64,000 bases of DNA from Aldrovandia affinis (lineage: Eukaryota > Chordata > Actinopteri > Notacanthiformes > Halosauridae): positions 767,501-831,500 of the forward strand of contig JAINUG010000196.1 in assembly GCA_029706075.1 (NCBI GenBank), in the 5' to 3' direction. The notes below the pieces were generated by a model. The model was not told where the DNA came from. It searched no databases and saw only the letters and a program-made list of their open reading frames with translations. Numbering within the stretch: position 1 is the first letter of the stretch; each line of letters starts with the position of its first letter. This document shows positions 19,901 to 30,655 of this stretch, piece after piece. A program made the position numbers and the translations under genes.

Positions 19901-22900
19901 AAGGTATCTGCCAAGCAAAAGTAGCAATCAAAAGAACTTGAAAATACTGATATCGATAAAAGATAATTGGTCTGTCCTGTAGATTTCTGTGTGCGTATAC
20001 ACTCGCATGCATTCCTTGTGTGTCCTTTATTTTTCATAGGGAAGATTATTATTTGTTTGCTTAGTACACGCCCTTGTTCAGGGCAACTTGCACAACTTAT
20101 TTTTTTCCCGTGCTATACATTCATACTGTTGGATAATTACTGAGAGCCTCACCTAGAAACTGTAGCCTTCAGATCACGAGGCCAGTTCTTTAACAACTGC
20201 TCCACACTGCTGCCTGTCTGCTATTTGTGGTGACACGGTTTCGTTCAGGGGTTCCCAAACTGGAGTGGACGGAGGAGATTTCTCTGTCGGTAGTTGCTGT
20301 GTCTCCTGGCCTATGTTTGTCTCGCTGGCTTTCCAGTTCGACTAAATGACTACCCTGTGGCTCAGGACCCCTAACTCCATAAAATAGTTAACGTTTGACA
20401 CCATTGTCCCATGACAGGTTGCAATGCAGCGGATATAGCACTAGTACATGGAAGCTTGGGGATATACAGTCTATTTTAGAAATGTAATTATTTAGTGCAA
20501 TGTAATATTTAATCACTTTTTATTAACATTTAATAACTTCAATAATCACAATATTACAATCGATATAAAACCCAGAAAATATTTATTTGATCTGATAGGT
20601 TGAAATATGTCATTTCATTTTAAGCTCAGCAAAGTGACAAAGCAGGTGCGGCGCAGACTGGCGTCCTGTCAGACGGTAGCGCTCGGGGAGGTGCCGTCCG
20701 AACTGCCGGGGGGCCTCTGGAAGGGCTCCCAAGCCGGAGAGGTGAGTCTGTGGCCTCCTGCTCTGTGACTATTCTTGTGAAAATGTAGCTGGGACACCAT
20801 TTATTTGCAAGTCAAAGTTAAAGAAACATGTGGATTGTATCCTGGCAATAATATTCTGCATGCTTTAGCATGATGTACTGTCCTCTCATCCCGCCACACA
20901 GAAGCCAGCGTCTCTCCTTCAGCGTTCAGCCGGGGTGGACAAGGGGGTGGAGGAGGAGGCGGAGATCCCTCTGATTGGTCAGCACGACCGACCACACTGC
21001 CTGCAGGACTCTAGGTCCTCTGAGAGCCAGACGGGCAAGACGGTGACCTTCCAGCGAGTTCCAGTCAGTGAACCTCACGTCATGCTCTGACCACACCGTG
21101 CCCCACACTGCACTGCACAAACTTGTTTACATCACCTGCTCTCTGAGTCTAATGGAGAATGCTGTTCTACTGAGAGCTGGGTGCTTAATTATCACAACAA
21201 ATTACATGATTATTTAAATGTACTCAACGCTTCAGCACATGTTCTCCCTACTAATAGAATAGGCGGGGCTGAAACAGTGATGTAGATCACTGGTTCCCAA
21301 CCCTCTCCTCGCGAACCCCCAGCCGGTCCATGTATTTGTTCAATTCCATGACCAGCGCACCTGATTCAACTAGTTAACTACTTAATGAGTGTTGATTATT
21401 TGAATCAGGTGTGCTGGTGGTGGAATGACCAAATACATGGAGTGGCTGGGGGTTCGCGAGGAGGGGATTGGGAACCACTGATGTAGATGATGATTTCAGC
21501 GGTGTGAGGCTCCTCAGCACCACAGGTGGGTACATGGTCAAATGTAAAGCCAGGCAGTGCCAGGAGAGATGCACCAAAAACGAGGAGCGCTACTGGTCAT
21601 AAGTATCAAGTATAAGTATAAAGGGATTAACAAAGTGAAATACCAAAGATTTTTTCTGTGGGGTCAGCAGAACAAGAGGCCACAGGTGGAAATTAGTTAA
21701 AGGCAAATTCCGCACAGATATTAGGAAGTTTTTCTTTACACAGAGAGTTGTCAATGCCTGGAACAGCTTGCCAGGTCTGGTAGTAGAGGCAGAAACACTT
21801 GGGCTATTCAAGTTCAGGCTTGATGCAGTACTAGATACTGAAGAATTGTGTATTCTGTCTGTAACTGTGCCATTTTGGGAGGTCATCTGTATAGGAATGA
21901 GTGAGTTGATTAGACAGTAAGTTCCTGTCTTTGATCACCAATGCTTTGTCAGCAAACAGTCTTCTATTCAATGAGCTTCCTGACTTCCTTGCTGGTGCTT
22001 TGTTAGCAAAACAAAGGCTATGCATATATTCAGGTGAGAGACTCATTGAATGGGGGTGTGTCACTTCCTGACTTCCTTGCTGGTGCCTTGTTAGCAATAC
22101 AAAGGCTCGGCTGAAACTCATCATCTATCCCTATGTATATATTCAGGTGAGAGACTCATTCCTTTAGACTCTTTACCAACTCGCTGTGGACCGCTGTGTG
22201 TAATAAACTTGCATTTCAAGTCAGACTGCTGAGTCTCCTGGTCGTCTCTTCGGAAGAAGCTAACAATACTCTTTAGATTAGGACATGACGAGCCTAGATG
22301 GGCCAAACGGCCCGTTCTCGTCATTATATATTCTTATGTTCTTATAACATACTCTGCAAGTTTCCTCACTTTATCCTTGAAGTTACACACCTGTGTCTGT
22401 GCGTGCCTGTGTGCCTGTGCGTGTGTGTTGCAGGGGTGCGAGAGGCTGCTCAGAGAGCCTTACCCCGCAGGCCCCAGTCTTGGATTCAGCACTGACTACA
22501 GAGTCTCCCAGATACTGTGGCCTGCAGAGGACCAGGAGGAGCTGAAGAGACAGGTACATGTACAGACTGGCATGGACAGGTAGACATGTACAGACAGGTA
22601 CACATACACACACAAATGCTCATACATGCACACAAATACACACACACACACAAACATGCAAAAGCACGCATACACGCACATACACTTGTGCATACTCATC
22701 CCATATATTTGCAGGGTCAAAGGGGTGTGTCGTAACATTATGCGTGATAGTAGTAAATCAGTTTGTGCTGCATAGGTCCACTGTGCAGTGCGTGTTGTGT
22801 CCTCCGTATTGAGGCACAGCCCTACTGTAGTTTTGGACCTGCATCAGGAGAATGTCTGGATGTTAAATGTGGCCCCTCGCTTTTCTAGCGACAGTCTCAG

Positions 22901-25900
22901 TTCCTGATGTACCGCCGCCTCTTCATGGACATCGAGAGGGAGCAGGTGAAGGAGCTTGGCCGCCACAGGAAACATCTGAGGAGGATCGCCAGGTGACACC
23001 CTATCCGCTGCAACAAAGAACTTTCAGGACTAAACTTCCTCTTTTGAGCCAGCAGTGTAACCTCTCATACCCTAACCTCTGCTCTGTGGGAAGTCTCACA
23101 TCCCTCAATCACTTTGACCACATCCCCGTTACACCCGTATTAAAAACGGACATCCAGATCTGAACAGCTGTGATTGGGTCGTCATCCGTTCACCAGCAGT
23201 GTGTTTACACCTGGCATTAAAATGTGTCCCATATGTGTTCCTGTTGTCCACATTGTGTTTGGATTTCACTTTCCCTAACATTGTGTAAAGTAGGCTGTAG
23301 GGAACTCATTAGCGTGGGTGATTCACCATAAAAGGGATTGGCCTTGCGAGATGACATCTGCATGCATAGGCGGGGTTAAGTCATTGTGAACTGATTCTTC
23401 GTCTCGACACATTTACACCTGGCTGCATCGTGGACAGTGTGTCCACCTCTGGAGGTGGTTTCGCAGATCCGATCATGATCGGATTTAAATGCGTCATTGA
23501 GATCACGGGTTGATTTTAATGCCAGGTGTAAAGGGGATCTTAGTTTATTTATTTACTTGTTTTTTGCTTAATTTTTAACTTGTTTAAAAACGTTTTATTT
23601 ATGAATTTGCTTATTTAGCAGATGCTCTTATTCCAGAATATTTTACCCAACTTACAGGTTTTACATTTGATCAATTTATAAAGCTTAATATTTACTATAT
23701 TTACTAAGTAATTCAAGTCATATATCTTGTTAAATGTTACAACAGCTGTGCCCTCACCTGGATATTACACCTGCAACCTCCTTAACTGGGAAATCGCTCT
23801 TGCGATCAGTATCAGTTTCCATACATTTTGGCAAATCATTTTACTCCATGTGACTGCACACTGAGAGGAAGTGAAATAGAAAACGAAATAATGTGATAGA
23901 AAGGTGTGACAGAGATTAGCTGCTGAATATAAGTGTGTTGGTGAAATATTTGTATTATATATTCAAGATATGTTTTTCGCTCTGCTAGTGAACTGTAATA
24001 TAAATATACAACATTTGCCATGAGCAAAAATATCACATGGGCAAAACTCTAATTGCATATTTATTTTAATGAACTTTAGGTCAGGACAATGCACAATATA
24101 AAATAAGTTTAAATGTATTAATTTGTACACTCAATTTCACTACATTTTTGTGTTTTATTTTGTTTGAACAGGATAAAGGCTGAAAAAGAGCAGCAGAGGA
24201 TGGAGGAGGAGAGAGGGATGGTGAGATTTAGGGAGCTGAACAACGAAAGAATGGAGATGGCAGAGAGGGAACACCAGACCCTGGAAGAATTGAGGCTCAA
24301 GGAAGTGGAGAAGGCGCAAGAGGCAGAGAGGAAACAGAGAACAAGGAAAGACCGAGAAGCCACAAGGTACACCTGACAAACTGCTGCCAACCTGCAAACA
24401 CCTTGCAAAACAAAAACCCGTGCAGGGGTAATGTGCCCTGACAAATGTCATCAACATTAAATGTTTGAGTATAATTTATATTTTGATACATTTGAGCAAA
24501 AATAATTTTAACGTCACGGCAGTTTTCCTAGAAGTATCGCGTCATGGCCCAGTTTAACATTTGACTCATAACTTTTAACATCATATGTCAATGAATATAG
24601 GGCTATATGTTTTTGCTTTAGTATGCGTTTCTAATCTTGACACGTGTCCCAGTCTTTTTTACTTTGACTTGTGATAGAGCTAAATAAAAGAGTTGATTCA
24701 AAGGGAATTACAAAATTCCCTGGTAACAGGAAACATTGACATTTTCCACCGGCAGCAACAGTAAATATGACACAGGGACTGTTTTATCACCTGGTTCATA
24801 GCCAGACTATGCATATAACAAGAGCGAGTAAAGTCATTGGGGTTAAAATGGGATAAATTGGACGCTATGCAGTAAAGCGGAGTATGCAATTATCCAACAG
24901 TTAAAGCGAGTTGACTGTGGATAAAAGCTTAACTGGCCACAGTTGATGGTGGTGAGGAAGAAAGCGGGTGGGAGTAACAGCGGCTGTCATGTGCCAGGTT
25001 CATCGAGGCTCTGCGGGTGCAGATGGAGAAGCGGATGGCACTGGAGAAGGTGGAGCTGCCCCCTCTCTGTTGCTGCGGTGACAGCTTCTGGGACTCGCAC
25101 CCGGACACCTGCGCAAACAACTGCATCTTTTACAACAACCCCAAAGGTACAGGAGAGGCAGGATCCGCCCACAGAGAGCGCAGAAACCCTCTCAATTCAA
25201 TTCCAATTCAAATTCAAAATCACTTCACTGGCATGGCAATAAACAGGATTGTGTTGCGAAAGCATTTGAAAACACAAAATGACAATGGCACATAGTCTTA
25301 AAGCAAATATGCCTGAACACGTACTAAGATACAGTGCCCATAGAAAGTCATCATACCCTTTTGAAATAGTCACTTTTTTTGTCTTACAGCCTGAAATGAA
25401 AGTACATAAAATCCATCTTTTCCAGCTTTATTTACACATTTTGCCTTACAACATTCAAGTGGGGGGGAAAAAGAGCAAAATTTCTGATAATTAATAAAAA
25501 ATGAAAAACTAGAATAACAGGGTTGGAAAAGTGATCAGTCCCCTTAGAATAGCCATTATAAACTTGTGTCACACTGAGTCTCGTTTACGTTATGCGAAGA
25601 AACACACAGAAGATTCTGATGCCATGTGGCAAAAGGTTATATGGTCAGATGAGACCAAGATGTAACTTTTTGGACTGAACTCCAAGTGCTATGTTTGGCG
25701 GAAACCAAACACAGCACACCACCCAAAACACACCATACCTACAGTAAAGCATGGTGGTGGCAGCATTATGTTGTGGGGGTGTTTCTCTTCAGCGGGGACT
25801 GGGCAATTGGTCAGGATTGAAGGGAAAATGGATGCTGCCAAGTACACCCAAATTCTTGAGGAAAACCTGCGGCCCTCTGCTAGACAGCTGAAGATGGGCA

Positions 25901-26933
25901 GGTGGTTCACCTTCCAGCACGACAACGACCCAAAACACACCGCCAAAAAAACAACACAGTGGCTAAAGGACAGGAAGGTGAATGTCCTTGAGTGGCCTAG
26001 TCAGAGCCCTGACCTAAATCCGATAGAACATCTGTTGATGGACTTCAAGAGCGCAGTCCATCGCCGGTCACCATGGAATTTGACTGAACTGGAACAGTTC
26101 TGCAAGGAAGAATGGGCAAATATTGCAATCTTGAATGAGACATATCCAAACAAGGCAAAAGTTGCCTCTACAAAGTATTAAATCAGGGGACTGAATTTTC
26201 CAACCCTGTTATTCTAGTTTTTCAGACATTTTGCACTTTTTTTTTTTTTTTTTCTTTTTGAAGGCAAAATGTGTAAATAAAGCTGGATTTTATGTACTTT
26301 CATTTCAGGCTGTAAGACAAAAAAAGTGACTATTTCAAAAGGGTATGATGACTTTCTATAAGCACTGTGTACCTAGTACGGATACATTTATACAATATAT
26401 AAGCCCTCTCAGTATTCCTGCAGACGCATATCAACTGCTTTCCTTTTTGTTTTATAACATTGCTTTCTCCACCTTTACATTTTTATGAATCGCGTCCAAA
26501 TACCAGGGATTTCAGCACATCACTGTTAAGTATTTTCTCTCTGCAGCTTCGATAATAGCCCATTGCCAGAAGTAATTGACAGTGGACTGTGAGATCTCTT
26601 GGGTCAAACGCGCCACCTCATATCGATCACCTGTGATAAATAACTCTCCTGTTGTTCACAACAGAGGCATCTGAGGCTGTATTATGGGGTCTTTTTTGTT
26701 CTGATGCATAATCAGTTGATGTCACAGATGAGGCTTCCCGTTGATCCCGTCTCAGTTGAGCTGCTGTGGTCAGATTTGTTCTTGAATTTGTATTTTTGTT
26801 TTGTTTTGTTCCAGCCTATGCCCATGCTCTGCAGTCTGTCCTGTTCAGCTGTGACCTGGGAGAGGGGAACCTTAGTCACCGGGCCTCTGCCCGGAGGATT
26901 GCTTCTGCACACGCACTCTCCCCCAGGAAGTGA
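13987..26933 (+). CDS. ccdc15: ccdc15, coiled-coil domain-containing protein 15 (complete, 10 coding exons, 509 aa)
   Basis: Exons: 13987-14196, 14691-14840, 16742-16945, 20625-20741, 20902-21063, 22434-22553, 22889-22992, 24172-24366, 24998-25146, 26815-26933 (stop TGA 26931-26933). They sum to 1530 nt with every junction in phase. The start (context acaATGa) is followed by a basic N-terminus and MPVGAWVE, a CCDC15 landmark. Exon 2 (residues 71-120) and exon 8 (about 357-421) are Glu/Lys/Arg-rich and should form coiled coil; exon 9 ends in a Cys-rich patch ([16 protein letters not shown]). CCDC15 is poorly characterised; work in mammals links it to centrosome and cilium. Position between hepacam and slc37a2 matches human 11q24. 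The product is much shorter than the human protein (about 950 aa from memory), mainly in the middle. Exon 4 starts after a TTTAAG acceptor and exon 5 ends at a GTCAGT donor; both were chosen to keep phase 0, so they are less certain than the rest. A missed middle exon is possible. Confidence 0.93.
14943..16326. mobile_element. hAT-type non-autonomous element (CAGTGGTTCCCAAACTC termini)
   Basis: The left end reads CAGTAGTTAACAAACTC and the reverse complement of the right end reads AAGTGGTTCCCAAACTC; both continue with GTGTATGCTGGTTTT or a close variant. The flanking octamers AGTTAAAG and AGTTTGAG match at six of eight bases, as expected of an aged hAT target duplication. No transposase is readable inside. 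It fills most of ccdc15 intron 2. Confidence 0.65.
17475..18616 (+). mobile_element. hAT transposon remnant with BED-finger, perfect 8-bp target duplication
   Basis: The element begins TAGGGCTGACCCC and ends with the inverse of TAGGGCTGTCCCC; a subterminal GTTGGTCGACCRAGATTTG is also inverted at both ends. The octamer CTGCGTAT flanks it exactly (17467-17474 and 18617-18624). Both the termini and the duplication length are hAT features. The interior keeps only the start of the transposase (18012-18125). Confidence 0.9.
18012..18125 (+). pseudogene. BED-type zinc-finger start of a hAT transposase, truncated
   Basis: ATG at 18012 opens 37 codons with VWQHFVVV, then [12 protein letters not shown]. 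This is the aromatic-HF plus CxxC half of a BED finger. A stop follows, and the histidine half (LPKHVDKL) continues in another frame. The rest of the transposase, including the catalytic and dimerisation regions, is absent. Confidence 0.75.
18639..19866 (-). mobile_element. Tc1-like transposon, nearly full length, decayed
   Basis: The termini are CACTGCCCGTCCAAAAAAAA (left) and, in reverse complement, CACTGCCTGGCCAAAACAAA (right), each next to TA (18637-18638, 19867-19868). At 1228 bp it is close to the size of an intact Tc1-type element. It starts 14 bp after the target duplication of the neighbouring hAT element. It lies in ccdc15 intron 3. Confidence 0.9.
18691..19705 (-). pseudogene. Tc1-like transposase pseudogene
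   Basis: Start at 19705 ([16 protein letters not shown]). The paired HTH DNA-binding region ([20 protein letters not shown], then [11 protein letters not shown]) is followed by a second helix bundle, [33 protein letters not shown] (second catalytic D) and [14 protein letters not shown] (third catalytic residue, E). The frame is broken in at least three places, and the first-D motif after VIWS is scrambled. The product is non-functional. Confidence 0.85.
21288..21480. mobile_element. Foldback hAT MITE with perfect target duplication
   Basis: The whole 193-bp element is an imperfect palindrome: the left half (CACTGGTTCCCAAC, CTCGCGAACCCCCAGCC, CATGTATTTG, GCACCTGATTCAA) recurs inverted in the right half. 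The octamer ATGTAGAT flanks it exactly (21280-21287, 21481-21488). It lies in ccdc15 intron 5. Confidence 0.9.
21590..22345 (+). mobile_element. LINE 3' end with ORF2 C-terminus; internal repeats, possible LTR insertion
   Basis: The plus strand at about 21690-21850 reads [20 protein letters not shown], then [20 protein letters not shown], the C-terminal end of a LINE polyprotein. The 3' end contains CTAGATGGGCCAAACGGCCC and CTTATGTTCTTAT. Between these lies foreign-looking DNA (about 21900-22262). It has two copies of GACTTCCTTGCTGGTGC followed by YTTGTTAGCAA, two copies of ATATTCAGGTGAGAGACTC, then AATAAACTTGCATTTC and a CT/GT-rich end, which resembles the R-U5 part of an LTR. Confidence 0.7.
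22585..22690 (+). repeat. CA-rich microsatellite
   Basis: Interrupted CA repeats in ccdc15 intron 6, starting about 50 nt after the donor site. Confidence 0.85.
23195..23540. mobile_element. Candidate MITE with inverted ends
   Basis: TTTACACCTGGCATTAAAAT at the left (about 23202) is matched in reverse complement by ATTTTAATGCCAGGTGTAAA at the right (about 23513-23532). The interior holds the palindrome GATCCGATCATGATCGGAT. There is no coding content and the target duplication is not clear. Confidence 0.6.
25332..26367 (+). mobile_element. Tc1-like element with ~230-bp inverted repeats (Sleeping Beauty-type layout)
   Basis: The long inverted repeats (about 25332-25560 and 26180-26367) include TCATACCCTTTTGAAATAGT, TGTCTTACAGCCTGAAATGA and CCAACCCTGTTATTCTAGTT or a close variant. 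TA precedes the left end. The transposase N-terminus has been deleted; the catalytic part remains. It sits in ccdc15 intron 9. Confidence 0.9.
25624..26181 (+). pseudogene. Tc1-like transposase, catalytic part only
   Basis: Reading begins [14 protein letters not shown] (first catalytic D), meets a stop, then from 25768 runs open for 137 codons: [32 protein letters not shown] (second D), [20 protein letters not shown] (E), and ends at TAA 26179-26181. The HTH DNA-binding domains are missing, so it could not bind its own ends. Confidence 0.85.
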
Positions 26934-27069
26934 ATCCACCCCATTTTCCTTTTTGGGAATCCAGAACCAAAAAAGTTGCTATAGTTTTCACTTTTGTTTC
27001 TTTAGTTGCAGTGATCAACAAATGTAATAGAAAATGCCCAAAACGCTGATGTTTTTTTTTACTGATTCA

Positions 27070-27275
27070 AAAAGCCATGTGCCCCGTCCGGGGGAAGGGG
27101 TAGAGCATGGAAAGCTTCCCTGTTTGCAAAACAAAATAGGCAAGTTATGTCTCAAAGGAAGCGGTTCATTGCTGGCCCTGGGGTACTGGCTGGTCCCGTA
27201 GTTGCGGGTGGCGGGCTCATGGGGGAAGGTGAATTGAAGAAATAGAGAATACAGTTTGCCACCAAATGTGTAAAA
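27070..27275 (+). mobile_element. Decayed member of the shared-tail SINE superfamily
   Basis: AAGGAAGCGGTTCATTGC, GGGGGAAGGTGAATTGAAG and AGTTTGCCACCAAAT align in order with the copy at 39925-40275. The sequence lies in the ccdc15 3' untranslated region or flank. Confidence 0.5.
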
Positions 27276-27700
27276 CCATGTGTAAAACTGAAGTGATCGT
27301 CAAGTGTTTTTTGTTTCAGTTTTGAATGTGAGCAAGCATTCTACCTTCCACACATTTTCATTTGTCAGAAGTCTATTCCTCTGCCGTCAGCATCGATTTG
27401 CCTTAAATTGATTTCTTAAATGCTCAGGTGTGGTGTGCGTTCCTTAATTTCTCAGTCAAATGAATCGAGAAATACTGCAATCTTATCAGGTTTGGATGAG
27501 TACTGGTGAGCCATGTATCGTGCTGGTTTTTAGTTGTTTTAATGCAAGCAAATAAGTCTTGACACAGGATTAGAATAGCAATGAACTATTTAAAAGAATG
27601 CGTCAAACAATGTGCTGAATTAGCTGACAAAAGATTTAAATTCTTTCCATGAGAAAATAATAAAACGACTTGTATGGGGATATACTGATGCCATTTTTAC

Positions 27701-27706
27701 AATAAA
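27701..27706 (+). other. candidate polyadenylation signal of ccdc15
   Basis: AATAAA, 768 nt after the stop codon, is followed within 30 nt by a GT-rich stretch (GTCTGCTTGTGTTGG). Confidence 0.45.
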
Positions 27707-27850
27707 TGTGAAGTTCTGTGCATGGCGTCTGCTTGTGTTGGCTTGCTATTGAATTAAATCACCAATGCAATGGAGTAAATTAGTCATTTGTTGGAGCAAC
27801 CATTGGCTAACCAGATTTATTCAGCATATGTATTTTATATGTATAAACAC

Positions 27851-29280
27851 CAGTGGCGGGCCGTGCATTTCACACCTAGGCCTTCAGTAGTGCTCTGCCC
27901 AGTGGCGTAGCGCAGTAACGGTGCCCAACCTTTCACCGGTTTCATTTTCCACGGACGGGGGTAGACCAGTTTATTTAGCTGAGACCAGTTTATTTATTTC
28001 TCACAGACCCGGGGGGGATCCATCACAGCGGATGAGAATCTGTGTTTACAGAAAAGACAACTCACTGAGAGACACGGTTCTCTTCTCACCGCGAGACCGG
28101 ATCGGCAGAACCAGAACCAGCCTGTGTTCAGTGTGGGATAGTTATGCTATCTATAACATTTTGTAATGCAGCCTGCCGTGCCATGTTATTATCTGCCTTG
28201 CATGCTGGCTAGCTTGTTATTAAAAATTGAATGATACAAAGTTAATGTTAAAGACTAAGGTGGTTAGCTATAATAAGTTAGCCACTTCATTAAATCATAC
28301 AAACACACTGATCATAATAAGAAAAAGCGCTAGCTGACCTGTTTTATGATCGCTATTTTTATTAGAGTCACAGCTCATGTTTATTACATAAACTCAGCTG
28401 GTTAGATAGCTAGCTAAACAAGATCGTAACATGAATCATCAATAATAACCTCATAAAATTGCAATATTATTTAGGAAAATAGCAACATTTTACTCACCAA
28501 AAATCCTTATTATTTGTACACAAAATCCATCCTCCTTTCTTTCCTCAAAAAGAGTTAAATTACTCTGTCGTACAGATTATCCGTGTGTTTCAGTTCCATC
28601 AAGAAGTCATTTTCTATCGCCATCGAAGCTAATGCTGAAAATCGAGCTTGCCCTGTCGTATTTCTGGCATAAGTTTTAATTCGCTTTAGGGCTGAAAATG
28701 TCCGCTCAAATGTCTGAATCACAGACTGATGTTAATTATATTTTGTCCATGAATACTTATTAAATAATTCCAAATGGTCTGTCCACTTCCTTTCATAGCT
28801 TTTCCCCTGGCTGCGCTCCTTCCAGACGTGTATTTTCATATTAAAGCATTTAACCAATCACATTGCATCATAGTCAGACACTCTCTGACTATCCAATCAA
28901 AGGATGTGAATACGCTGACGTTACCTAGGCCTTCTAGAAGGCCTTGGTGTCTCCAACTCAAAATTTGATTGGTTGAAGCAACAGTTTGATCAACACTTAT
29001 TTTATGCAGGGCCTTCAGAATTGATTGTGAAGGCCTCCAGGCAGATTTATTTGACTGTGGCAACAAATGATGGCTGAAATGTGATTAGTTAAATGCTTTA
29101 ATATGAAAACACACGTCTGGACGCAGCGCAACCAGGGAAAAGCTATGAAAGGAAGCGGACAGACCATTTGGAATTATTTAATAAGTATTCATGGACAAAA
29201 TATAATTAACATCAGTCTGTGATTCAGATATTTTTTAGGCCAGCAGAGAAGGCCTTGCAGGCCCTGATGGCCCACCACTG
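27851..29280 (-). mobile_element. hAT transposon remnant with perfect 8-bp target duplication and a long internal hairpin
   Basis: The termini CAGTGGCGGGCCGTGC and (reverse complement of the right end) CAGTGGTGGGCCATCA are flanked by exact copies of ATAAACAC (27843-27850, 29281-29288). The minus strand keeps the end of a hAT transposase at 28555-28722. Arms of about 150 bp at 28713-28863 and 29078-29226 are nearly exact inverted repeats. Confidence 0.9.
28555..28722 (-). pseudogene. hAT transposase C-terminal dimerisation domain fragment
   Basis: The minus strand reads QTFERTFSALKRIKTYARNT, then TGQARFSALASMAIENDFL, and ends at a natural stop (28555-28557). The ER(S/T)FSxLKxIK...RxSxxQxRLxxLxxLxIE pattern is the hAT dimerisation region. 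Everything upstream of it has been replaced by the hairpin. Confidence 0.85.
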
Positions 29281-30655
29281 ATAAACACATATTTGAAAGA
29301 CAATATTTAATACAGATGTAGTACAGAACATCCTTTGAGATGCGTGTAGCAGATGGCAGTCTGGATTGTGTTTGTCCTTGGAGTGATCGTTTTTAAAATC
29401 ATACCAACAACTGCGTTTGAGTGATCTGGCAGCAGTCCCAGATCACTCAACGCTTCCATTCAACCTGTTATCACTGACACACTTGCCTAAATTCATCATT
29501 GGTGGAAATGATAGCAATTTTAGAGAAACAGTTTATAATAAGTCATGCTGGTTGACTAGTTTCCAGAGGTGAAAAAGAGGAAGTCATGTGCATGTCTTTC
29601 CACCGGTCCTGCCCTGTCTCCATCTATAATTACATACACATTTCTGAATACAGAAGTGCAGATAATGTGAATGCTGTAGGGACAGGTTAGTCAGTGCATT
29701 ATGATTATGAGTGGTCAAATTGACCTTTTGTTTACTGTTAGCCGTGATTCTATTCGATTACATTTATTTATGTTTTTCTGGTTTCAAGGACTGGAATTTC
29801 GTTTATAGCCCTAAAAATATAGGATGTCTTCTGAATAGGATACTGTTTAGCGGCGAATCACTACGGCTGCTGTCGGAAGAGGCGGTCTGTTGTGCTGGAC
29901 GCTTCGCCGGCGGGCGCTGTACTTAAAGAGTTAACTGTTCGCCCGGTGTCATGACATCATGTGGGACAATCACATGCTTCCCGGCTTTGAGTGGCAGCTG
30001 TGATGGAAAAACACAAATGAATGATCTGCAAGCAGTATGCATACCTTTGCAGAGATGAAGGAAAAAACGGACAATCGTGACGTATTAATAAACTGAACAT
30101 ATTAATATGAACCGAATTCAGGTCCAAGCAAGCTGACCACCCGACAAGCACGAGGCCGATTAATCCACGGAAAAGTGAAGCGTTTCGTGCTTGAGGGCGT
30201 TTGTGTTGTTTTATACTTGTGGTTACTGGATCGCTAGCTCGCTAAGAAATGGCATACAAACAACTTATTTTAAATGGAAAACGTGTTTTGTTCTATGCTT
30301 TGCGATAACCCAGTGTAATCCATGCAGCACAATCTGATCGGGTACTACGCTTGAATGCTGAGCAAAATACGATTTTTTGGGAAGAGAGTGACCGGAGACC
30401 ACTGGTACTAGTATGAGTATTAGCTGTTATTTGCTTCGAATGATGTATGGATTTTTATTTTATTGTTATATTTTGTTGAATACGAGTGTAGATCAAAAGC
30501 AGAACCTTTTTTAACCTGATCTTTTTTTTCATCAAAGTAAAGGGACTTGCTGGGAATTGACTGAAAAAAGGCAACTAGCCTTCGCTTGCCAGCAATGTTT
30601 GAAAGAGACTTTGTTTTATTTTAAAAACAAGTTCGAACACAGATACAAATTAACG
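29281..30655. other. slc37a2 5' flank, promoter and 5' untranslated region (position inferred)
   Basis: No repeats or coding signals are recognised. The transcription start cannot be set from sequence; the start codon at 30656 has context taacgATGa. Confidence 0.4.

Noticed and set aside
20252..20290. Possible left end of another hAT MITE (GGGGTTCCCAAACTGG)
   Set aside because: No matching right end or flanking octamer was found.
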